A stretch of 64,000 nucleotides of DNA from NCBI GenBank assembly GCA_900471605.1, contig UCEY01000001.1, positions 62,001 to 126,000 of the forward strand. Direction: 5' to 3'. The position numbers and the translations under genes are program-made. This stretch comes from Hyphomicrobiales bacterium. Lineage in GTDB: Bacteria; Pseudomonadota; Alphaproteobacteria; Rhizobiales; Rhizobiaceae. Below, piece after piece: positions 48,757 to 59,190 of the stretch. Numbering within the stretch: position 1 is the stretch's first letter; the number at the start of each line of letters is the position of its first letter. The notes beneath the pieces are model-generated. The model ran no database searches. It saw nothing but the letters and a program-made list of their open reading frames with translations, and was not told the origin of the DNA.

Positions 48757-50373
48757 TCAGTGCCGGAAATGCCGCATCCCGGTAAACACCATCGCCACGC
48801 CATGTTCGTCAGCGGCGGCGATCACCTCGTCGTCGCGCATCGAGCCGCCCGGCTGGATGACCGCCGTGGCGCCGGCGGCGATCGCCGAAAGCAGGCCGTC
48901 GGCAAACGGGAAGAAGGCTTCCGAGGCAACGGCGGAGCCCTTGGTCATCGGTTCGGCCCAACCCATGGCCCTTGCCGCCTCTTCAGCCTTGATGCCGGCG
49001 ATGCGGGCGGAATCGACGCGGCTCATCTGGCCGGCGCCGATGCCGGCCGTCTGGCCGTCCTTGGCATAAACGATCGCGTTGGACTTCACGTGCTTGGCGA
49101 CCTTGAAAGCGAACTTCATGTCTTCCAGCTCGGTCGGCGTCGGCGCACGCTTAGTGACGACGCGAAGATCGATATCCTCGACCATGCCGTTGTCGCGGGT
49201 CTGGACCAGCAGGCCGCCCGAAACGGTCTTGGCCGTCAGGCCGCGAGAGCGCGGGTCCGGCAACCCGCCGGTCACCAGCAGGCGCAGGTTCTTCTTGGCG
49301 GCGATGATCGCCTGCGCCTCGTCGGACACTTCCGGCGCGATGATGACTTCGGTGAACAGCTTGACGATCTCCTCGGCCGTCTCGGCATCCAGAAGCTGGT
49401 TGACCGCGATGATGCCGCCGAAGGCCGAGGTGGAATCGCAGGCGAGCGCCCTGAGATAGGCGTCCTTCAGGCTCGGCCCGGTCGCCACGCCGCAGGGGTT
49501 GGCGTGCTTGATGATCGCGCAGGCGGGCGCCTTTTCCGGCGAGAACTCGGCGATCAGCTCGAAGGCGCCGTCGGTATCGTTGATATTGTTGTAGGAGAGC
49601 TGCTTGCCCTGCAGCAGCTTTGCCGTCGCCACGCCCGGGCGGTTTTCGCCGGTCACGTAGAAACCGGCGCTCTGGTGCGGGTTCTCGCCGTAGCGCATCT
49701 CTTCCTTGAGCACGCCGCCGATCGTCCGGTAGCGGGGGATCTCGATGTCGAGCGCTTCGGCAAACCAGTTGGAGATCGCCGTATCGTAGGCCGCCGTGCG
49801 GGCATAGGCCTTGGCGGCAAGCTTCTGGCGGAAGGCATACACCGTCTGCCCGTCATTCGAACGCAGCGCCTCGATCAGCGCCGGATAATCGGAAGGATCG
49901 GTGACGGTGGTCACATAGGCATGGTTCTTGGCGGATGCACGGATCATCGCCGGACCGCCGATATCGATATTCTCGACCGTCGTCGGATAATCGCCGCCCG
50001 CAGCGCGCACCTCTTCGAACGGGTAGAGGTTGATGACGGCGAGGTCGATGCCCTCGATGCGGTGTTCCTTCATGGCGGCGACGTGTTCCGCATCGTCGCG
50101 GATCGCCAGCAGGCCGCCATGCACCGTCGGATGCAGCGTCTTCACCCGGCCGTCCATGATCTCCGGGAAACCCGTCACTTCGGACACGTCGGTGACGGCA
50201 AGGCCGGCCGCGGCGATCGCCTTGTGCGTGCCGCCGGTCGACAGAAGCTTCACACCCTGTTCGGTCAGCGCCCGGGCAAGCTCGATGATGCCGGTCTTGT
50301 CGGAGACCGAGAGCAGCGCGGTACGGATCCTGATGCGGTCGGGAGCGGGAATTTTCTTGGAAACGACGGCCAT
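48757..50373 (-). CDS. purH: Bifunctional AICAR transformylase/IMP cyclohydrolase
   Basis: The protein has 538 residues. The N-terminal MGS-like cyclohydrolase domain ([52 protein letters not shown]) is followed by the AICARFT domain ([47 protein letters not shown]). It carries out the last two steps of purine synthesis. It follows the heparinase-like gene on the same strand after 85 bases. Confidence 0.97.
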   Translation of the reverse strand: MAVVSKKIPAPDRIRIRTALLSVSDKTGIIELARALTEQGVKLLSTGGTHKAIAAAGLAVTDVSEVTGFPEIMDGRVKTLHPTVHGGLLAIRDDAEHVAAMKEHRIEGIDLAVINLYPFEEVRAAGGDYPTTVENIDIGGPAMIRASAKNHAYVTTVTDPSDYPALIEALRSNDGQTVYAFRQKLAAKAYARTAAYDTAISNWFAEALDIEIPRYRTIGGVLKEEMRYGENPHQSAGFYVTGENRPGVATAKLLQGKQLSYNNINDTDGAFELIAEFSPEKAPACAIIKHANPCGVATGPSLKDAYLRALACDSTSAFGGIIAVNQLLDAETAEEIVKLFTEVIIAPEVSDEAQAIIAAKKNLRLLVTGGLPDPRSRGLTAKTVSGGLLVQTRDNGMVEDIDLRVVTKRAPTPTELEDMKFAFKVAKHVKSNAIVYAKDGQTAGIGAGQMSRVDSARIAGIKAEEAARAMGWAEPMTKGSAVASEAFFPFADGLLSAIAAGATAVIQPGGSMRDDEVIAAADEHGVAMVFTGMRHFRH

Positions 50374-50458
50374 CGGTCTCTCCTGGAAACGCGCCGCGGA
50401 ACCTGGCGCAGGGTAAGATGGCCGCCCGTTAGCACAGCTTGGCGGAAGAAGAAACGGC

Positions 50459-52141
50459 CTATTCGCCCCGTCTCAGCATCCAGCGTATTTCCGAGGTCTC
50501 CGGCGGCGAAAACTCGATGACGAGCTGCTGGCTCGGCCGCACGCCGGAAACGTCGGCAAAGAAGATGTCCTCGTCGATCATCACCTGCAGCCCAGGTGCC
50601 GCGAAGATCCATGTCTCGCCGTCGGGCGCGCGCATGGCCACGCTTTCCTCGTCCCGGCGCGACAGCGTGATGACCGGGTGGATGTGGAACCGCGCCACCG
50701 CCAGCAAGGGGCCGCCTTCCGGAGCCTCGCCTTCCGGCAGGAAGAGCCTGTCGCGACCCTTGATCTTGTTGCCCTTCACGTTGAGGCCGATCTCCCGCTC
50801 GTGGAAATAGCCGAACTGATGGAGGTAACCGTCATGGCTCGCGCGCAGCCAGTCATTGCCGTGCATGTCGTCCCAGCGCTCGACCTCGACGTCCGATACG
50901 CCGCCAAGCAGCATGGAGCCTGCGAGGCGGGAGCGGATGATGCGGCTGGACGATGTCTCGTTGAGCGTCACGGTGGAATGGGCGGGCGTCGAGCGCGCCA
51001 TGTGTCGGTAGTTCCGCCCGGCATATTTCGGCGAGCCGCAATTGACGATGAAACGGTGCCGGCCGGCCGACATCTCGAAGGAAAGGCAGCCCGCATGCGC
51101 GCCGCGGGAAAGACCGGAAGAAAGCGGCCGGCCGGTATCGACGATCAACGTCGTGCCGTCCGCCGACATGCGGTGATAATGCATATGCGGCAGCGCCTTG
51201 AACGGCTTGCCGGCGGTCTCGTCATAGCGCAGCACCGACATCAGCTCGCTCGCCGGCGTCGAACTGGCGCCGTTGAACAGCGCGAGATCGCCGTCCTGGT
51301 GCCGGAAGAAGCGAAGCGCCGGATACATGCGGTCGATCGTCGGAATGAGTTTTTGCGGCAGGTCGTGGCCGAGATTGATATAGGTCTGGCGCAGCGGCAG
51401 AAGATCGATCAGCAGATCGAGCACCGCGCGCGGGTTGCGAGACACATGACCGCCATCGGCAAGGATCTGCCGCTCGAGCTCCCGGTCGAGCCGTCCACCC
51501 TCGCGACGGATATAGGCGGCGCGAGTCGGCATCGAAATCGAGGCCATCGCGAGTGCGATCCTAAGCCTGAGCCGCGTGTCGCCCTCCGGCGTGCAGCCGG
51601 CTATCTTCCTCAAATACCGGACCTGATAGGCGAGACTTTTCATGAAGCGACGGTAGAAGCCGGCCTCGGCGCCCTGCAGCACCACCGTCGAATGAGAAAG
51701 CCAGGCGATCACCCGCTCGGCCGCCACATGCGCTTCCCAGGCAATGCCCTTCGGGCTTCGGCCATAAAGCGCGATCCAGTCGGCCACCACCTGACGGGCG
51801 CTGGCGCAGGCCGCTTCGGTCTTGTTCGTGCGGATATGGCGCAGCCAGGCGAACGAATGCAGCCTTTCCGCCGCCGCCCGCGACGGCAGTTCGACGGAGA
51901 ACGGCGATTGCCCATAGGTTTCGAGGATCCGCCCGGCGAGCGGGAACCGGCCTTCCAGGATTTCCTCGGCCACGAACGGGTCGAGCGCCCGCAGATCCGT
52001 CGGCGCGACGATCAGCCGGTCCGGCACCTGCATCGAAAAGGAGGTCACGGCCAAGCGAAATCCGGCGGAGCGCCGGCAAAGGCGCCGCCAGATTTCCCGC
52101 AAGCCGAAGGACATAAGCCTTCGGCGATCCGCGAGCCGCAT
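50459..52141 (-). CDS. Heparinase II/III family protein
   Basis: From the ATG at 52141 ([20 protein letters not shown]) the protein has 560 residues. A TTG at 52195 would add 18 residues and an ATG at 52114 would remove nine. An alpha-helical toroid (about 60-280; [37 protein letters not shown]) precedes a beta-rich C-terminal part with [23 protein letters not shown]. Family members cleave uronic acid polysaccharides, but the rhizobial ones near purH are of unknown substrate. No clear signal peptide is seen. Confidence 0.82.
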   Translation of the reverse strand: MRLADRRRLMSFGLREIWRRLCRRSAGFRLAVTSFSMQVPDRLIVAPTDLRALDPFVAEEILEGRFPLAGRILETYGQSPFSVELPSRAAAERLHSFAWLRHIRTNKTEAACASARQVVADWIALYGRSPKGIAWEAHVAAERVIAWLSHSTVVLQGAEAGFYRRFMKSLAYQVRYLRKIAGCTPEGDTRLRLRIALAMASISMPTRAAYIRREGGRLDRELERQILADGGHVSRNPRAVLDLLIDLLPLRQTYINLGHDLPQKLIPTIDRMYPALRFFRHQDGDLALFNGASSTPASELMSVLRYDETAGKPFKALPHMHYHRMSADGTTLIVDTGRPLSSGLSRGAHAGCLSFEMSAGRHRFIVNCGSPKYAGRNYRHMARSTPAHSTVTLNETSSSRIIRSRLAGSMLLGGVSDVEVERWDDMHGNDWLRASHDGYLHQFGYFHEREIGLNVKGNKIKGRDRLFLPEGEAPEGGPLLAVARFHIHPVITLSRRDEESVAMRAPDGETWIFAAPGLQVMIDEDIFFADVSGVRPSQQLVIEFSPPETSEIRWMLRRGE

Positions 52142-52240
52142 CTTCAATCTGGACACTCCGCTGGAATCAGCCTCCGCCCGGCCGGCGGGAATCAACTATT
52201 AGATTGTTCGAAAGTATCGGCCGGTATGGTGAATAAAACT

Positions 52241-53653
52241 TTACCGGACCTGGATCACGCTCGCGAAGAAGCCATCCATGCCACCCACAAAATTTTCGCG
52301 GGCAGGCAGCATGGCCGGCGTGGTGCGGAATTCGCCAAGCGGCGAGATCGCGCTTTCCAGCCCCGGCCAGTCCCTGGGATTCACAGGCAGGCGTGCCAGT
52401 TCTGGATGGTCCTTGAGCACGCGCACGACCAGTTCCTCCCCTTCCAGCGAATCAAGCGAACAATTGGAGAAAACGATAATGCCGCCCGGTTTCACCAGCG
52501 TGACGGCGTGGCGCAGCATCTTTTCCTGCAGGGCCGCAAGCTTCGCCACATCCTCCGGCCCCTTGGTCCAGAGCACGTCCGGATGCCGGCGTGTCGTGCC
52601 AGTCGAAGAGCAGGGTGCGTCGAGCAGCACACCGTCCAGCAGCTCCGCCGGCTTGAATTCGAACAGGTCGCCGCCGACCAGTTCTGCCTCGTAACCGAGC
52701 CTTCCAAGGTTTTCCTTGAGGCGTGCCAGCCGGTTGCCGGATTGCTCGACCGCGATCACCTCGGCACCGGCCGCGATCAGTTGCGCCGTCTTGCCGCCGG
52801 GCGCGGCGCAGAGATCGGCGACCTTCTTGCCCTTGAGATCACCGAAGAGCTTTGCGGGAATGCTCGCCGCCACATCCTGCACCCACCAGGCGCCTTCCTC
52901 GAAGCCTCCGAGCGCCGAAACCGCCCCTTCGAAAGCCGTCAGGCGAATGCTGCCGGTCGGCAGAACCGTGCCGCCGAGCTTTTCCGCCCAGAGAGCGGGA
53001 TCGGATTTCACCGTCAGGTCGATTGCAGCCGGAACGAGCTGGGCTTCGGCGATACGATCCCCTTCCGCCTCGCCGTAGAGAGCAACAAGGCGCTTGCGGA
53101 ACCACGCCGGCACCGGAGAAATTCCCGCTGTCGCGACAAGAATCTCGTCCTTTTCCCGGTCCAGCCGGCGCAGGACGGCATTCACCAGCTTGGCGAAACG
53201 CCGGTTACGCGGATCGCGGTTGGCCTGCTCGACCGCAAGATCGACCGCCGCATGCGGCGGCACGTCGAGATGCAGGATCTGCGCCGCGGCGATCACCAGC
53301 ACATGGTGAAGCGCCCGCGCGCCTTCCGGCAACGGCGTGTCGATCAGCGAAGCGATTGCCGTCTCGATGCGCGGCAGGTGCCGGAGCGCCGTATTGAGAA
53401 TGGCGCGTGTCAGCGCCCGGTCGGCATCGCTGAGGGCCTTGTAGGCCGGATTGCCATGAGTAAGGTCGAGCATGCCGTCGAGCGAGATCTTTCGATCGAC
53501 GACGGCCGCCAGAAGTTTGGCGGCCGTAACGCGAACTTCGAGGCCTGCCTTGAACGGACCGTTTTCCCGCTCCGAATGCGCGGGTTTCCGGCGCTGTTCG
53601 GCTGGTTTGCCCGATGGCTTATGCGGCTTCTTGTTCTTCTTGGCGTCGTTCAA
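52241..53653 (-). CDS. RsmB-family 16S rRNA m5C methyltransferase
   Basis: The protein has 470 residues. A Lys-rich N-terminus leads to a NusB-like helical domain (about 35-165), then the SAM domain (about 240-465) with [30 protein letters not shown] (catalytic Cys in DAPC) and [12 protein letters not shown] (second Cys). This resembles RsmB/NOL1, which methylates C967 of 16S rRNA. The ATG overlaps the htpX stop (ATGA), so both are on one message. Confidence 0.88.
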   Translation of the reverse strand: MNDAKKNKKPHKPSGKPAEQRRKPAHSERENGPFKAGLEVRVTAAKLLAAVVDRKISLDGMLDLTHGNPAYKALSDADRALTRAILNTALRHLPRIETAIASLIDTPLPEGARALHHVLVIAAAQILHLDVPPHAAVDLAVEQANRDPRNRRFAKLVNAVLRRLDREKDEILVATAGISPVPAWFRKRLVALYGEAEGDRIAEAQLVPAAIDLTVKSDPALWAEKLGGTVLPTGSIRLTAFEGAVSALGGFEEGAWWVQDVAASIPAKLFGDLKGKKVADLCAAPGGKTAQLIAAGAEVIAVEQSGNRLARLKENLGRLGYEAELVGGDLFEFKPAELLDGVLLDAPCSSTGTTRRHPDVLWTKGPEDVAKLAALQEKMLRHAVTLVKPGGIIVFSNCSLDSLEGEELVVRVLKDHPELARLPVNPRDWPGLESAISPLGEFRTTPAMLPARENFVGGMDGFFASVIQVR

Positions 53654-54630
53654 GACCAGGGACCCTTGCGCGGTTCATTCGAGCCGCGGCCCCAACCGGT
53701 ATTCGGAACGGAGCGCGCGGTGCGCTGCGGTCTATCAGCCTGGAACCCGGCCGTCGAGGCACCGGCACGAGAACCACCGGAGAACTCCCCGGCCATCTGC
53801 TGCAGGGCTGCGATACGGTTCTCGGTGTTCGGATGGGTCGAGAACAGATTGTCCATGCGCTCGCCCGAGAGCGGATTGATGATGAACATATGCGCCGTCG
53901 CCGGATTGCGCTCCGCCTCGTAGTTCGGGATCTGATGCGCCGCCCCGGCGATCTTGTTAAGCGCGGAGGCAAGCCAGAGCGGATTTCCGCAGATCTCGGC
54001 GCCGCGGCGGTCGGCCGAATATTCGCGCGTCCGGCTGATCGCCATCTGCACCAGCATGGCGGCGAACGGGGCGACGATCATCGCCACAAGCACGCCGATG
54101 AAACCGAGCGGATTGTTGTTTTCGCGGTTGCCGCCGAAAAAGAAGGCGAAATTGCCGAGCATGGAGATCGCGCCGGCAAGGGTCGCGGTGATCGTCATGG
54201 TCAGCGTGTCACGGTTCTGCACATGCGCAAGCTCATGCGCCATCACGCCGGCGACTTCCTCATGCGTCAGCCGCTGCAGGAGCCCGGTGGAGGCGGCAAC
54301 GGCGGCGTTTTGCGGATTGCGCCCGGTCGCAAAGGCGTTCGGCTGCGGATTGTCGTAGACATAGACCTTCGGCATCGGCAGGCCGGCAGTGGCCGAAAGG
54401 TCGCGGATCATGTTGTAGAATTCCGGCGCGCTGCGCGCATCCACTTCCTGCGCGTGATAGGCCGAAAGCACCATCCTGTCCGAATTCCAGTAGGAAAACA
54501 GGTTCATGCCGGCAGCGATCACCAGCGCGATCATCATGCCGCCCGTACCGCCGATCAGGAAGCCGATCCCCATGAACAGGGCCGTCATGAAGGCCAGAAG
54601 CATGGCGGTGCGCATTACATTCATCGTCAT
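53650..54630 (-). CDS. htpX: Zinc metalloprotease HtpX
   Basis: The protein has 326 residues. Two N-terminal helices ([20 protein letters not shown]), the zinc site [13 protein letters not shown], two more helices and the third ligand in [12 protein letters not shown] fit HtpX. A Gly/Ser/Arg-rich tail follows. It degrades misfolded membrane proteins. The gene is the first of the htpX-rsmB-like pair and is divergent from the SdhAF4-like gene. Confidence 0.95.
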   Translation of the reverse strand: MTMNVMRTAMLLAFMTALFMGIGFLIGGTGGMMIALVIAAGMNLFSYWNSDRMVLSAYHAQEVDARSAPEFYNMIRDLSATAGLPMPKVYVYDNPQPNAFATGRNPQNAAVAASTGLLQRLTHEEVAGVMAHELAHVQNRDTLTMTITATLAGAISMLGNFAFFFGGNRENNNPLGFIGVLVAMIVAPFAAMLVQMAISRTREYSADRRGAEICGNPLWLASALNKIAGAAHQIPNYEAERNPATAHMFIINPLSGERMDNLFSTHPNTENRIAALQQMAGEFSGGSRAGASTAGFQADRPQRTARSVPNTGWGRGSNEPRKGPWS

Positions 54631-54724
54631 CTCTCCCGTTGCCGATATCGTCCGAGGGGGCGTTTGAGGGTTTCCCCAAGGGCGTGAACGCCCTATGATG
54701 TGGTCAATTCAACCAGAATTTTCA

Positions 54725-54967
54725 ATGATCCACGCGGCGAAGTCCAAGATGCAAAGTGCAGACAACGACAATTCCGAAATCGCACCGGAAGACGGTGCGC
54801 CGAAAAAGCCGCTCTCCCCGGCCGCCCAGCGCGCCCTGCGGGAAGCCGAGGAACGGCGTCAGGCTGCCGCAAAGACCGACATGCCCGAAGAATTCGGCGG
54901 CCGCGGCGGCGCCGACCCCGCCCGCTTCGGCGACTGGGAGATCAACGGCCGGGCGATCGATTTCTAA
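54725..54967 (+). CDS. DUF1674/SdhAF4-like protein
   Basis: The frame has 80 residues from the ATG at 54725; starts at 54695 and 54749 (MQSADNDNSE, which resembles homologues in memory) are equally possible. The conserved C-terminus ends with GGRGGADPARFGDWEINGRA then IDF, the signature of DUF1674, the bacterial relative of succinate dehydrogenase assembly factor 4. Such proteins assist flavinylated SdhA. No sdh genes lie nearby. Confidence 0.8.
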   Translation: MIHAAKSKMQSADNDNSEIAPEDGAPKKPLSPAAQRALREAEERRQAAAKTDMPEEFGGRGGADPARFGDWEINGRAIDF

Positions 54968-55016
54968 GTAAATATTCCTATTGACTTTAACCGTTGATCG
55001 GAATTTATTCCTTTCC

Positions 55017-55463
55017 ATGGCTAAAGCACTTCTGATTCTTGCTGTCATGGCCGCGGTATTTGCCACCGCAGCAGAAGCGCGTGACGAGATTTCCGGCCCG
55101 GTCGCCGCCGAGATCCTGCGCGTCGTTGATGGTGATACGCTGCTCGTCGAGGCCCAGCCCTGGCCGCAGCAGAAGATGGAAGTTTATGTCCGCATCCGCG
55201 GCATTGATGCGCCGGAGCTCAAGTCGAAGTGTGAACGCATTCGCGAGGCGGGGCTCGATGCGCAGCGGGCGCTCGAGGCGCTCACTGCCCGGTCCCCCAG
55301 GATCCAGCTTACCCGTATTTCCGGCGACAAATATTTCGGCCGCATCGTGGCCGACGTGCTGCTCTCCGATGGCCGCAACGCCGGGGCCGATCTGCTGCTT
55401 GCCGGCTTGGTACGGACCTATGACGGCGGCCACAAGCCTCGCGAGGTCTGCGATCTGAACTGA
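55017..55463 (+). CDS. Secreted thermonuclease family protein
   Basis: From the ATG at 55017 the protein has 148 residues with a signal peptide (about 1-21, ending ATAAEA-R). The SNase OB fold shows AEILRVVDGDTLLVE, YVRIRGIDAPELKSKC and DKYFGRIVADVLL, which keep the catalytic Arg, Glu and Arg of micrococcal nuclease. It should cut nucleic acids with calcium outside the cytoplasm. Export fits the signal peptide. A longer frame from 54981 is possible but has no clear advantage. Confidence 0.87.
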   Translation: MAKALLILAVMAAVFATAAEARDEISGPVAAEILRVVDGDTLLVEAQPWPQQKMEVYVRIRGIDAPELKSKCERIREAGLDAQRALEALTARSPRIQLTRISGDKYFGRIVADVLLSDGRNAGADLLLAGLVRTYDGGHKPREVCDLN

Positions 55464-56102
55464 TTATCGCTGGCCTTCGAGGATTGCCTCGGTCAGCTCC
55501 GAATTGGGCTCGAAATATTTCTCGAAATAGGCCCGGCCCTTGGTCTGGGCTCGGTCGAGCTGGTCTTTGGTAAGCATCGAAGCAAGCTGCATGGCGTTCT
55601 TCATGGCACTGTCGTCCATGATCGAGGCATGGGTCGCCGGATAGATCCAGGCAAATCCTTCGATAAGGTTCTTCTCGACGCCCTTGCCTTCGACATAAAG
55701 AAGCCCGAGCTCGTTGGACGCGCGGAAATCCCCGTGTTTGGCGGCGGCTTCGTACCATTTCGCCGCTTGCGAATAGTCATGCGCCACGCCGTCGCCCTTG
55801 CGGTAGATCTGGCCGAGGCTGAACGCTGCGAGCACGCTGCCGCCTTCCGCGCCCTTGCGATAGGCGGCAATGGCTTTCGCCATGTCGCGCGGTCCGGCCT
55901 TGCCTTCCGCATAGGCGACGCCGAGATTGTAATAAGCCTGCTCGTCGCCCTTTTCCGCCGCCGACTGCAATTCCTTCATTGCTCTCGCATAGTCGCCGCG
56001 CTGATAGGCCGCGATGCCTTTCGCGGTGTCGGACATGGCCTGCCCCGCGCCGACCAGCGAGATGAGTGCCGAAAGAATGCCCATGCGCAAGATCCCTCTC
56101 AT
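55464..56102 (-). CDS. Sel1-repeat (TPR-like) exported protein
   Basis: From the ATG at 56102 the protein has 212 residues; GGAG is at suitable spacing. A signal peptide (about 1-22, ending AGQAMS) precedes about four Sel1 repeats, such as DEQAYYNLGVAYAEGKAGPRDMAKAIAAYRKGA and SVLAAFSLGQIYRKGDGVA. These repeats bind proteins in the periplasm. The partner is unknown. It converges directly on the nuclease gene, with adjacent stops. Confidence 0.85.
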   Translation of the reverse strand: MRGILRMGILSALISLVGAGQAMSDTAKGIAAYQRGDYARAMKELQSAAEKGDEQAYYNLGVAYAEGKAGPRDMAKAIAAYRKGAEGGSVLAAFSLGQIYRKGDGVAHDYSQAAKWYEAAAKHGDFRASNELGLLYVEGKGVEKNLIEGFAWIYPATHASIMDDSAMKNAMQLASMLTKDQLDRAQTKGRAYFEKYFEPNSELTEAILEGQR

Positions 56103-56193
56103 GCCGTTCGCTCCGCCTGTTTGCACGAGAGGTTATAGAGCGCGCAAAGCCGCGGCCCAGGGCGGCCGCGCCGAAAACCGCGGTTGGGAGACA

Positions 56194-56220
56194 TGAAAAA
56201 GCGGGCCTTGCCGGCCCGCT
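56194..56220 (-). terminator. Terminator after acs
   Basis: GCGGGCC and GGCCCGC form a 7-base stem around TTGCC. On the minus strand TTTTTCAT follows. It lies 12 bases after the acs stop. Confidence 0.8.
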
Positions 56221-56231
56221 CCTCAAAGAAC

Positions 56232-58184
56232 TCAGCCAGCCTTGTTCTGCCGGTTGGCGATCAGGTCGTCCACCACGCCGGGATCAGCGAGCGTGGAAAT
56301 ATCCCCCAGCGAGCCGAAATCGTCCTCGGCGATCTTGCGCAGGATGCGGCGCATGATCTTGCCGGAGCGGGTCTTCGGCAGGCCGGGCGCGAACTGGATC
56401 TTGTCCGGTGCCGCGATCGGGCCGATCTCCTGGCGGACATGTTTCACCAGCTCCTGGCGAAGCGCGTCGGTGCCCTCGTGGCCCGCCATCAGGGTCACGT
56501 AGCAATAGATACCCTGGCCCTTGATATTGTGCGGATAACCGACGACCGCGGCCTCGGATACCAGATTGTGCGAGACGAGAGCCGATTCCACTTCCGCCGT
56601 GCCGAGCCGGTGGCCGGAAACGTTCAGCACGTCGTCGACGCGGCCGGTGATCCAGTAATAACCGTCCTCGTCGCGCCGGCAGCCGTCGCCGGTGAAATAT
56701 TTGCCCTTGTAGGTGGAGAAATAGGTCTGGATGAACCGCTCGTGATCGCCATAGACCGTGCGCATCATGCCCGGCCAGGCATCGGTGATGCACAGATTGC
56801 CGTCCGCCGCCCCTTCCAGCACCTTGCCCTCGTTATCGACCAGTTCCGGCTTGACGCCGAAGAACGGCTTGGTCGCCGAACCCGGCTTCAGGTCGGTTGC
56901 GCCCGGCAGCGGCGTGATCATGTGGCCGCCGGTTTCCGTCTGCCACCAGGTATCGACCACCGGGCAGCGCTTGTCGCCGACCACGTTGTAATACCATTCC
57001 CAGGCTTCCGGATTGATCGGCTCGCCGACCGTGCCGAGCAGGCGCAGACTTGCCCTGGACGAACGCTTCACGAACTCGTCGCCGGCGCCCATCAGCGAAC
57101 GGATCGCGGTCGGTGCGGTGTAGAAGATGTTGACCTTGTGCTTGTCGATGATCTCCCAGAAACGCCCCTGGTCCGGGAAGTTCGGCACGCCTTCGAACAT
57201 CAGCGAGGTGGCGCAGTTGGCGAGCGGCCCATAGACGATGTAGGAATGGCCGGTCACCCAGCCGACATCCGCCGTGCACCAGTAGATGTCGCCGTCATGG
57301 TAGTCGAACGTGTATTCGTGGGTCATCGCCGCGAAGACGAGATAGCCCCCGGTCGTGTGCAGCACGCCCTTCGGCTTGCCTGTCGAACCGGACGTGTAGA
57401 GGATGAACAGCGGATCTTCCGCCTTCATCTTCACCGGCTCGCAATGTTCCTTCACGGTGGCGATTTCCTGGTGGTACCAGAGGTCGCGCCCCGGCGCCCA
57501 GCCGGTCTTGCCGCCGGTGCGGCGCACCACGACGACCTTGTTGACGATCACGTGCTGGCGCGCCGCGATATGGATCGCCGTATCGGTATTGTCCTTGAGC
57601 GGCACCGGCTTGCCGCCGCGCACGCCCTCGTCGCAGGTGATCACGAACGTCGACTGGCAATCGATGATGCGGCCGGCCAGCGCCTCGGGCGAGAACCCGC
57701 CGAACACCACCGAATGCACCGCGCCGATGCGGGCGCAGGCGAGCATCGCATAGGCCGCTTCCGGGATCATCGGCATGTAGATGGTGACGCGGTCGCCCTT
57801 CTTGACCCCGTGCTTCTTCAGCACGTTGGCCAGCCGGCAGACCTGATCGTAGAGCTGGTTATAGGTGATCTTCTTGTCGATATACGGGTTGTCGCCTTCC
57901 CAGATCAGGGCGGTACGCTCCCCATGGGTCTTCAGATGGCGATCGATGCAGTTGTAGGAAACGTTGGTCAGGCCGTCCTCGAACCACTTGATCGAGACCT
58001 TGCCCTTGAAGGACGTGTTCTTGACTTTCGTATAGGGCTTGAACCAGTCGATGCGCTTGCCGTGCTTGCCCCAGAACTTGTCCGGATCCTCGACGCTCTC
58101 CTCGTACCACTTTTCGTATTTGTCCTTGTCGATGAGCGCTTTTGCTTTTGCAGACTTGAGGACCGGGTAGACTTTTTCGGACAT
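56232..58184 (-). CDS. acs: Acetyl-CoA synthetase
   Basis: From the ATG at 58184 ([17 protein letters not shown]), preceded by GGGAGG, the protein has 650 residues. Adenylation motifs are [28 protein letters not shown] and [21 protein letters not shown]. The acetylatable Lys is in [11 protein letters not shown]. It activates acetate to acetyl-CoA via acetyl-AMP. It is divergent from trcR. Confidence 0.97.
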   Translation of the reverse strand: MSEKVYPVLKSAKAKALIDKDKYEKWYEESVEDPDKFWGKHGKRIDWFKPYTKVKNTSFKGKVSIKWFEDGLTNVSYNCIDRHLKTHGERTALIWEGDNPYIDKKITYNQLYDQVCRLANVLKKHGVKKGDRVTIYMPMIPEAAYAMLACARIGAVHSVVFGGFSPEALAGRIIDCQSTFVITCDEGVRGGKPVPLKDNTDTAIHIAARQHVIVNKVVVVRRTGGKTGWAPGRDLWYHQEIATVKEHCEPVKMKAEDPLFILYTSGSTGKPKGVLHTTGGYLVFAAMTHEYTFDYHDGDIYWCTADVGWVTGHSYIVYGPLANCATSLMFEGVPNFPDQGRFWEIIDKHKVNIFYTAPTAIRSLMGAGDEFVKRSSRASLRLLGTVGEPINPEAWEWYYNVVGDKRCPVVDTWWQTETGGHMITPLPGATDLKPGSATKPFFGVKPELVDNEGKVLEGAADGNLCITDAWPGMMRTVYGDHERFIQTYFSTYKGKYFTGDGCRRDEDGYYWITGRVDDVLNVSGHRLGTAEVESALVSHNLVSEAAVVGYPHNIKGQGIYCYVTLMAGHEGTDALRQELVKHVRQEIGPIAAPDKIQFAPGLPKTRSGKIMRRILRKIAEDDFGSLGDISTLADPGVVDDLIANRQNKAG

Positions 58185-58317
58185 GAACACCTCCCTGGAT
58201 TGGCACGCGTGACGGCGCATCGAACCGTCAGCGGATATGTGCCGCATTCATAACAGGTGAGGCAAGGCCGGCAATTAGACAAACGTTCATCCGGTGGCGA
58301 CGATCTTATTCAAAGAT

Positions 58318-58346
58318 TTGCAATTCCGTCCCAATTCGATTATAGG
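58318..58346 (+). promoter_or_regulatory. Promoter of trcR
   Basis: TTGCAA at 58318-58323 and TATAGG at 58341-58346 with a 17-base spacer. The leader would be about 70 bases. No CtrA full site (TTAA-N7-TTAA) was seen. Confidence 0.55.
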
Positions 58347-58422
58347 GCGGTAAATTCCCGGAAATTGTGGTTGATACCCACGGCCCGCGACACCGGCGCG
58401 GACGGACAGAGGACCTATACCC

Positions 58423-59133
58423 ATGGCTCAACAATTGCTCATGCCGAAGGCGACCGCTGTATGGCTGGTCGACAATACCGCGCTTTCCTTTGATCAGATC
58501 GCCAATTTCTGCAAGCTCCATCCGCTCGAGGTGAAGGCCATTGCGGACGGCGAGGCGGCGCAGGGCATCAAGGGCCTCGACCCAATCGCCACCGGCCAGC
58601 TTTCGCGCGACGAGATCGAGCGCGGCGAGAAGGACATCAACTACAAGCTGAAGCTTTCCGAGCCGAAGGTTCGCGTGCCGGAATCGAAGCGCCGCGGCCC
58701 GCGCTACACGCCGGTCTCCAAGCGCCAGGATCGCCCCAACGCCATCCTCTGGCTGGTCCGCAACCATCCGGAACTGAAGGACGCCCAGATCTCCCGCCTC
58801 GTCGGCACCACCAAGTCGACGATCGAGCAGATCCGCGAGCGCACCCACTGGAACTCCACCAACCTGACGCCGATGGATCCGGTTACATTAGGCCTCTGCA
58901 GCCAGATCGACCTCGACCTCGAAGTCGAACGCGCCTCCAAGGGCCGTCCGCTGCCGACCGCCGCCGAACTCGGTGCTTCCCTGCAGCCCGCGAGCGAAAC
59001 CGAAAACCTCGGCTTCAGCTATCGCAGCGAGCGCGAGGAAGAAAAGGAAATCGACGCGGACGCCGTATTCGCCAAGCTCTCCTCACTCAAGTCCACCCGT
59101 CGCGACGACGACGAGGAAGACGATCGCTACTGA
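58423..59133 (+). CDS. trcR: Cell cycle transcriptional regulator TrcR (DUF1013)
   Basis: The protein has 236 residues, beginning MAQQLLMPKATAVWLVDNTA. It fits DUF1013 over the whole length, including ALSFDQIANFCKLHPLEVKAIADG and a second helix-turn-helix-like region NAILWLVRNHPELKDAQISR followed by LVGTTKSTIEQIRERTHWN. A very acidic C-terminus (DDDEEDDRY) follows. The family is confined to alphaproteobacteria and binds RNA polymerase and DNA in cell-cycle genes. GAGGACCTATACCC precedes the ATG. Confidence 0.93.
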   Translation: MAQQLLMPKATAVWLVDNTALSFDQIANFCKLHPLEVKAIADGEAAQGIKGLDPIATGQLSRDEIERGEKDINYKLKLSEPKVRVPESKRRGPRYTPVSKRQDRPNAILWLVRNHPELKDAQISRLVGTTKSTIEQIRERTHWNSTNLTPMDPVTLGLCSQIDLDLEVERASKGRPLPTAAELGASLQPASETENLGFSYRSEREEEKEIDADAVFAKLSSLKSTRRDDDEEDDRY

Positions 59134-59157
59134 TCGAACCCTTTCGATTTGCATTCC

Positions 59158-59187
59158 AAAAGCCCCGGAGACGATCCGGGGCTTTTT
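59158..59187. terminator. Bidirectional terminator between trcR and prpE
   Basis: AAAAGCCCCGGA pairs with TCCGGGGCTTTT around GACGA. It sits four bases before the prpE stop on the other strand. Confidence 0.88.
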
Positions 59188-59190
59188 CGT

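Noticed and set aside
50678..53923. A 1081-codon open frame on the plus strand
   Set aside because: It is antisense to the heparinase-like and RsmB-type genes, Arg/His-rich, and shows no domain. Long shadow frames are usual at this GC content.
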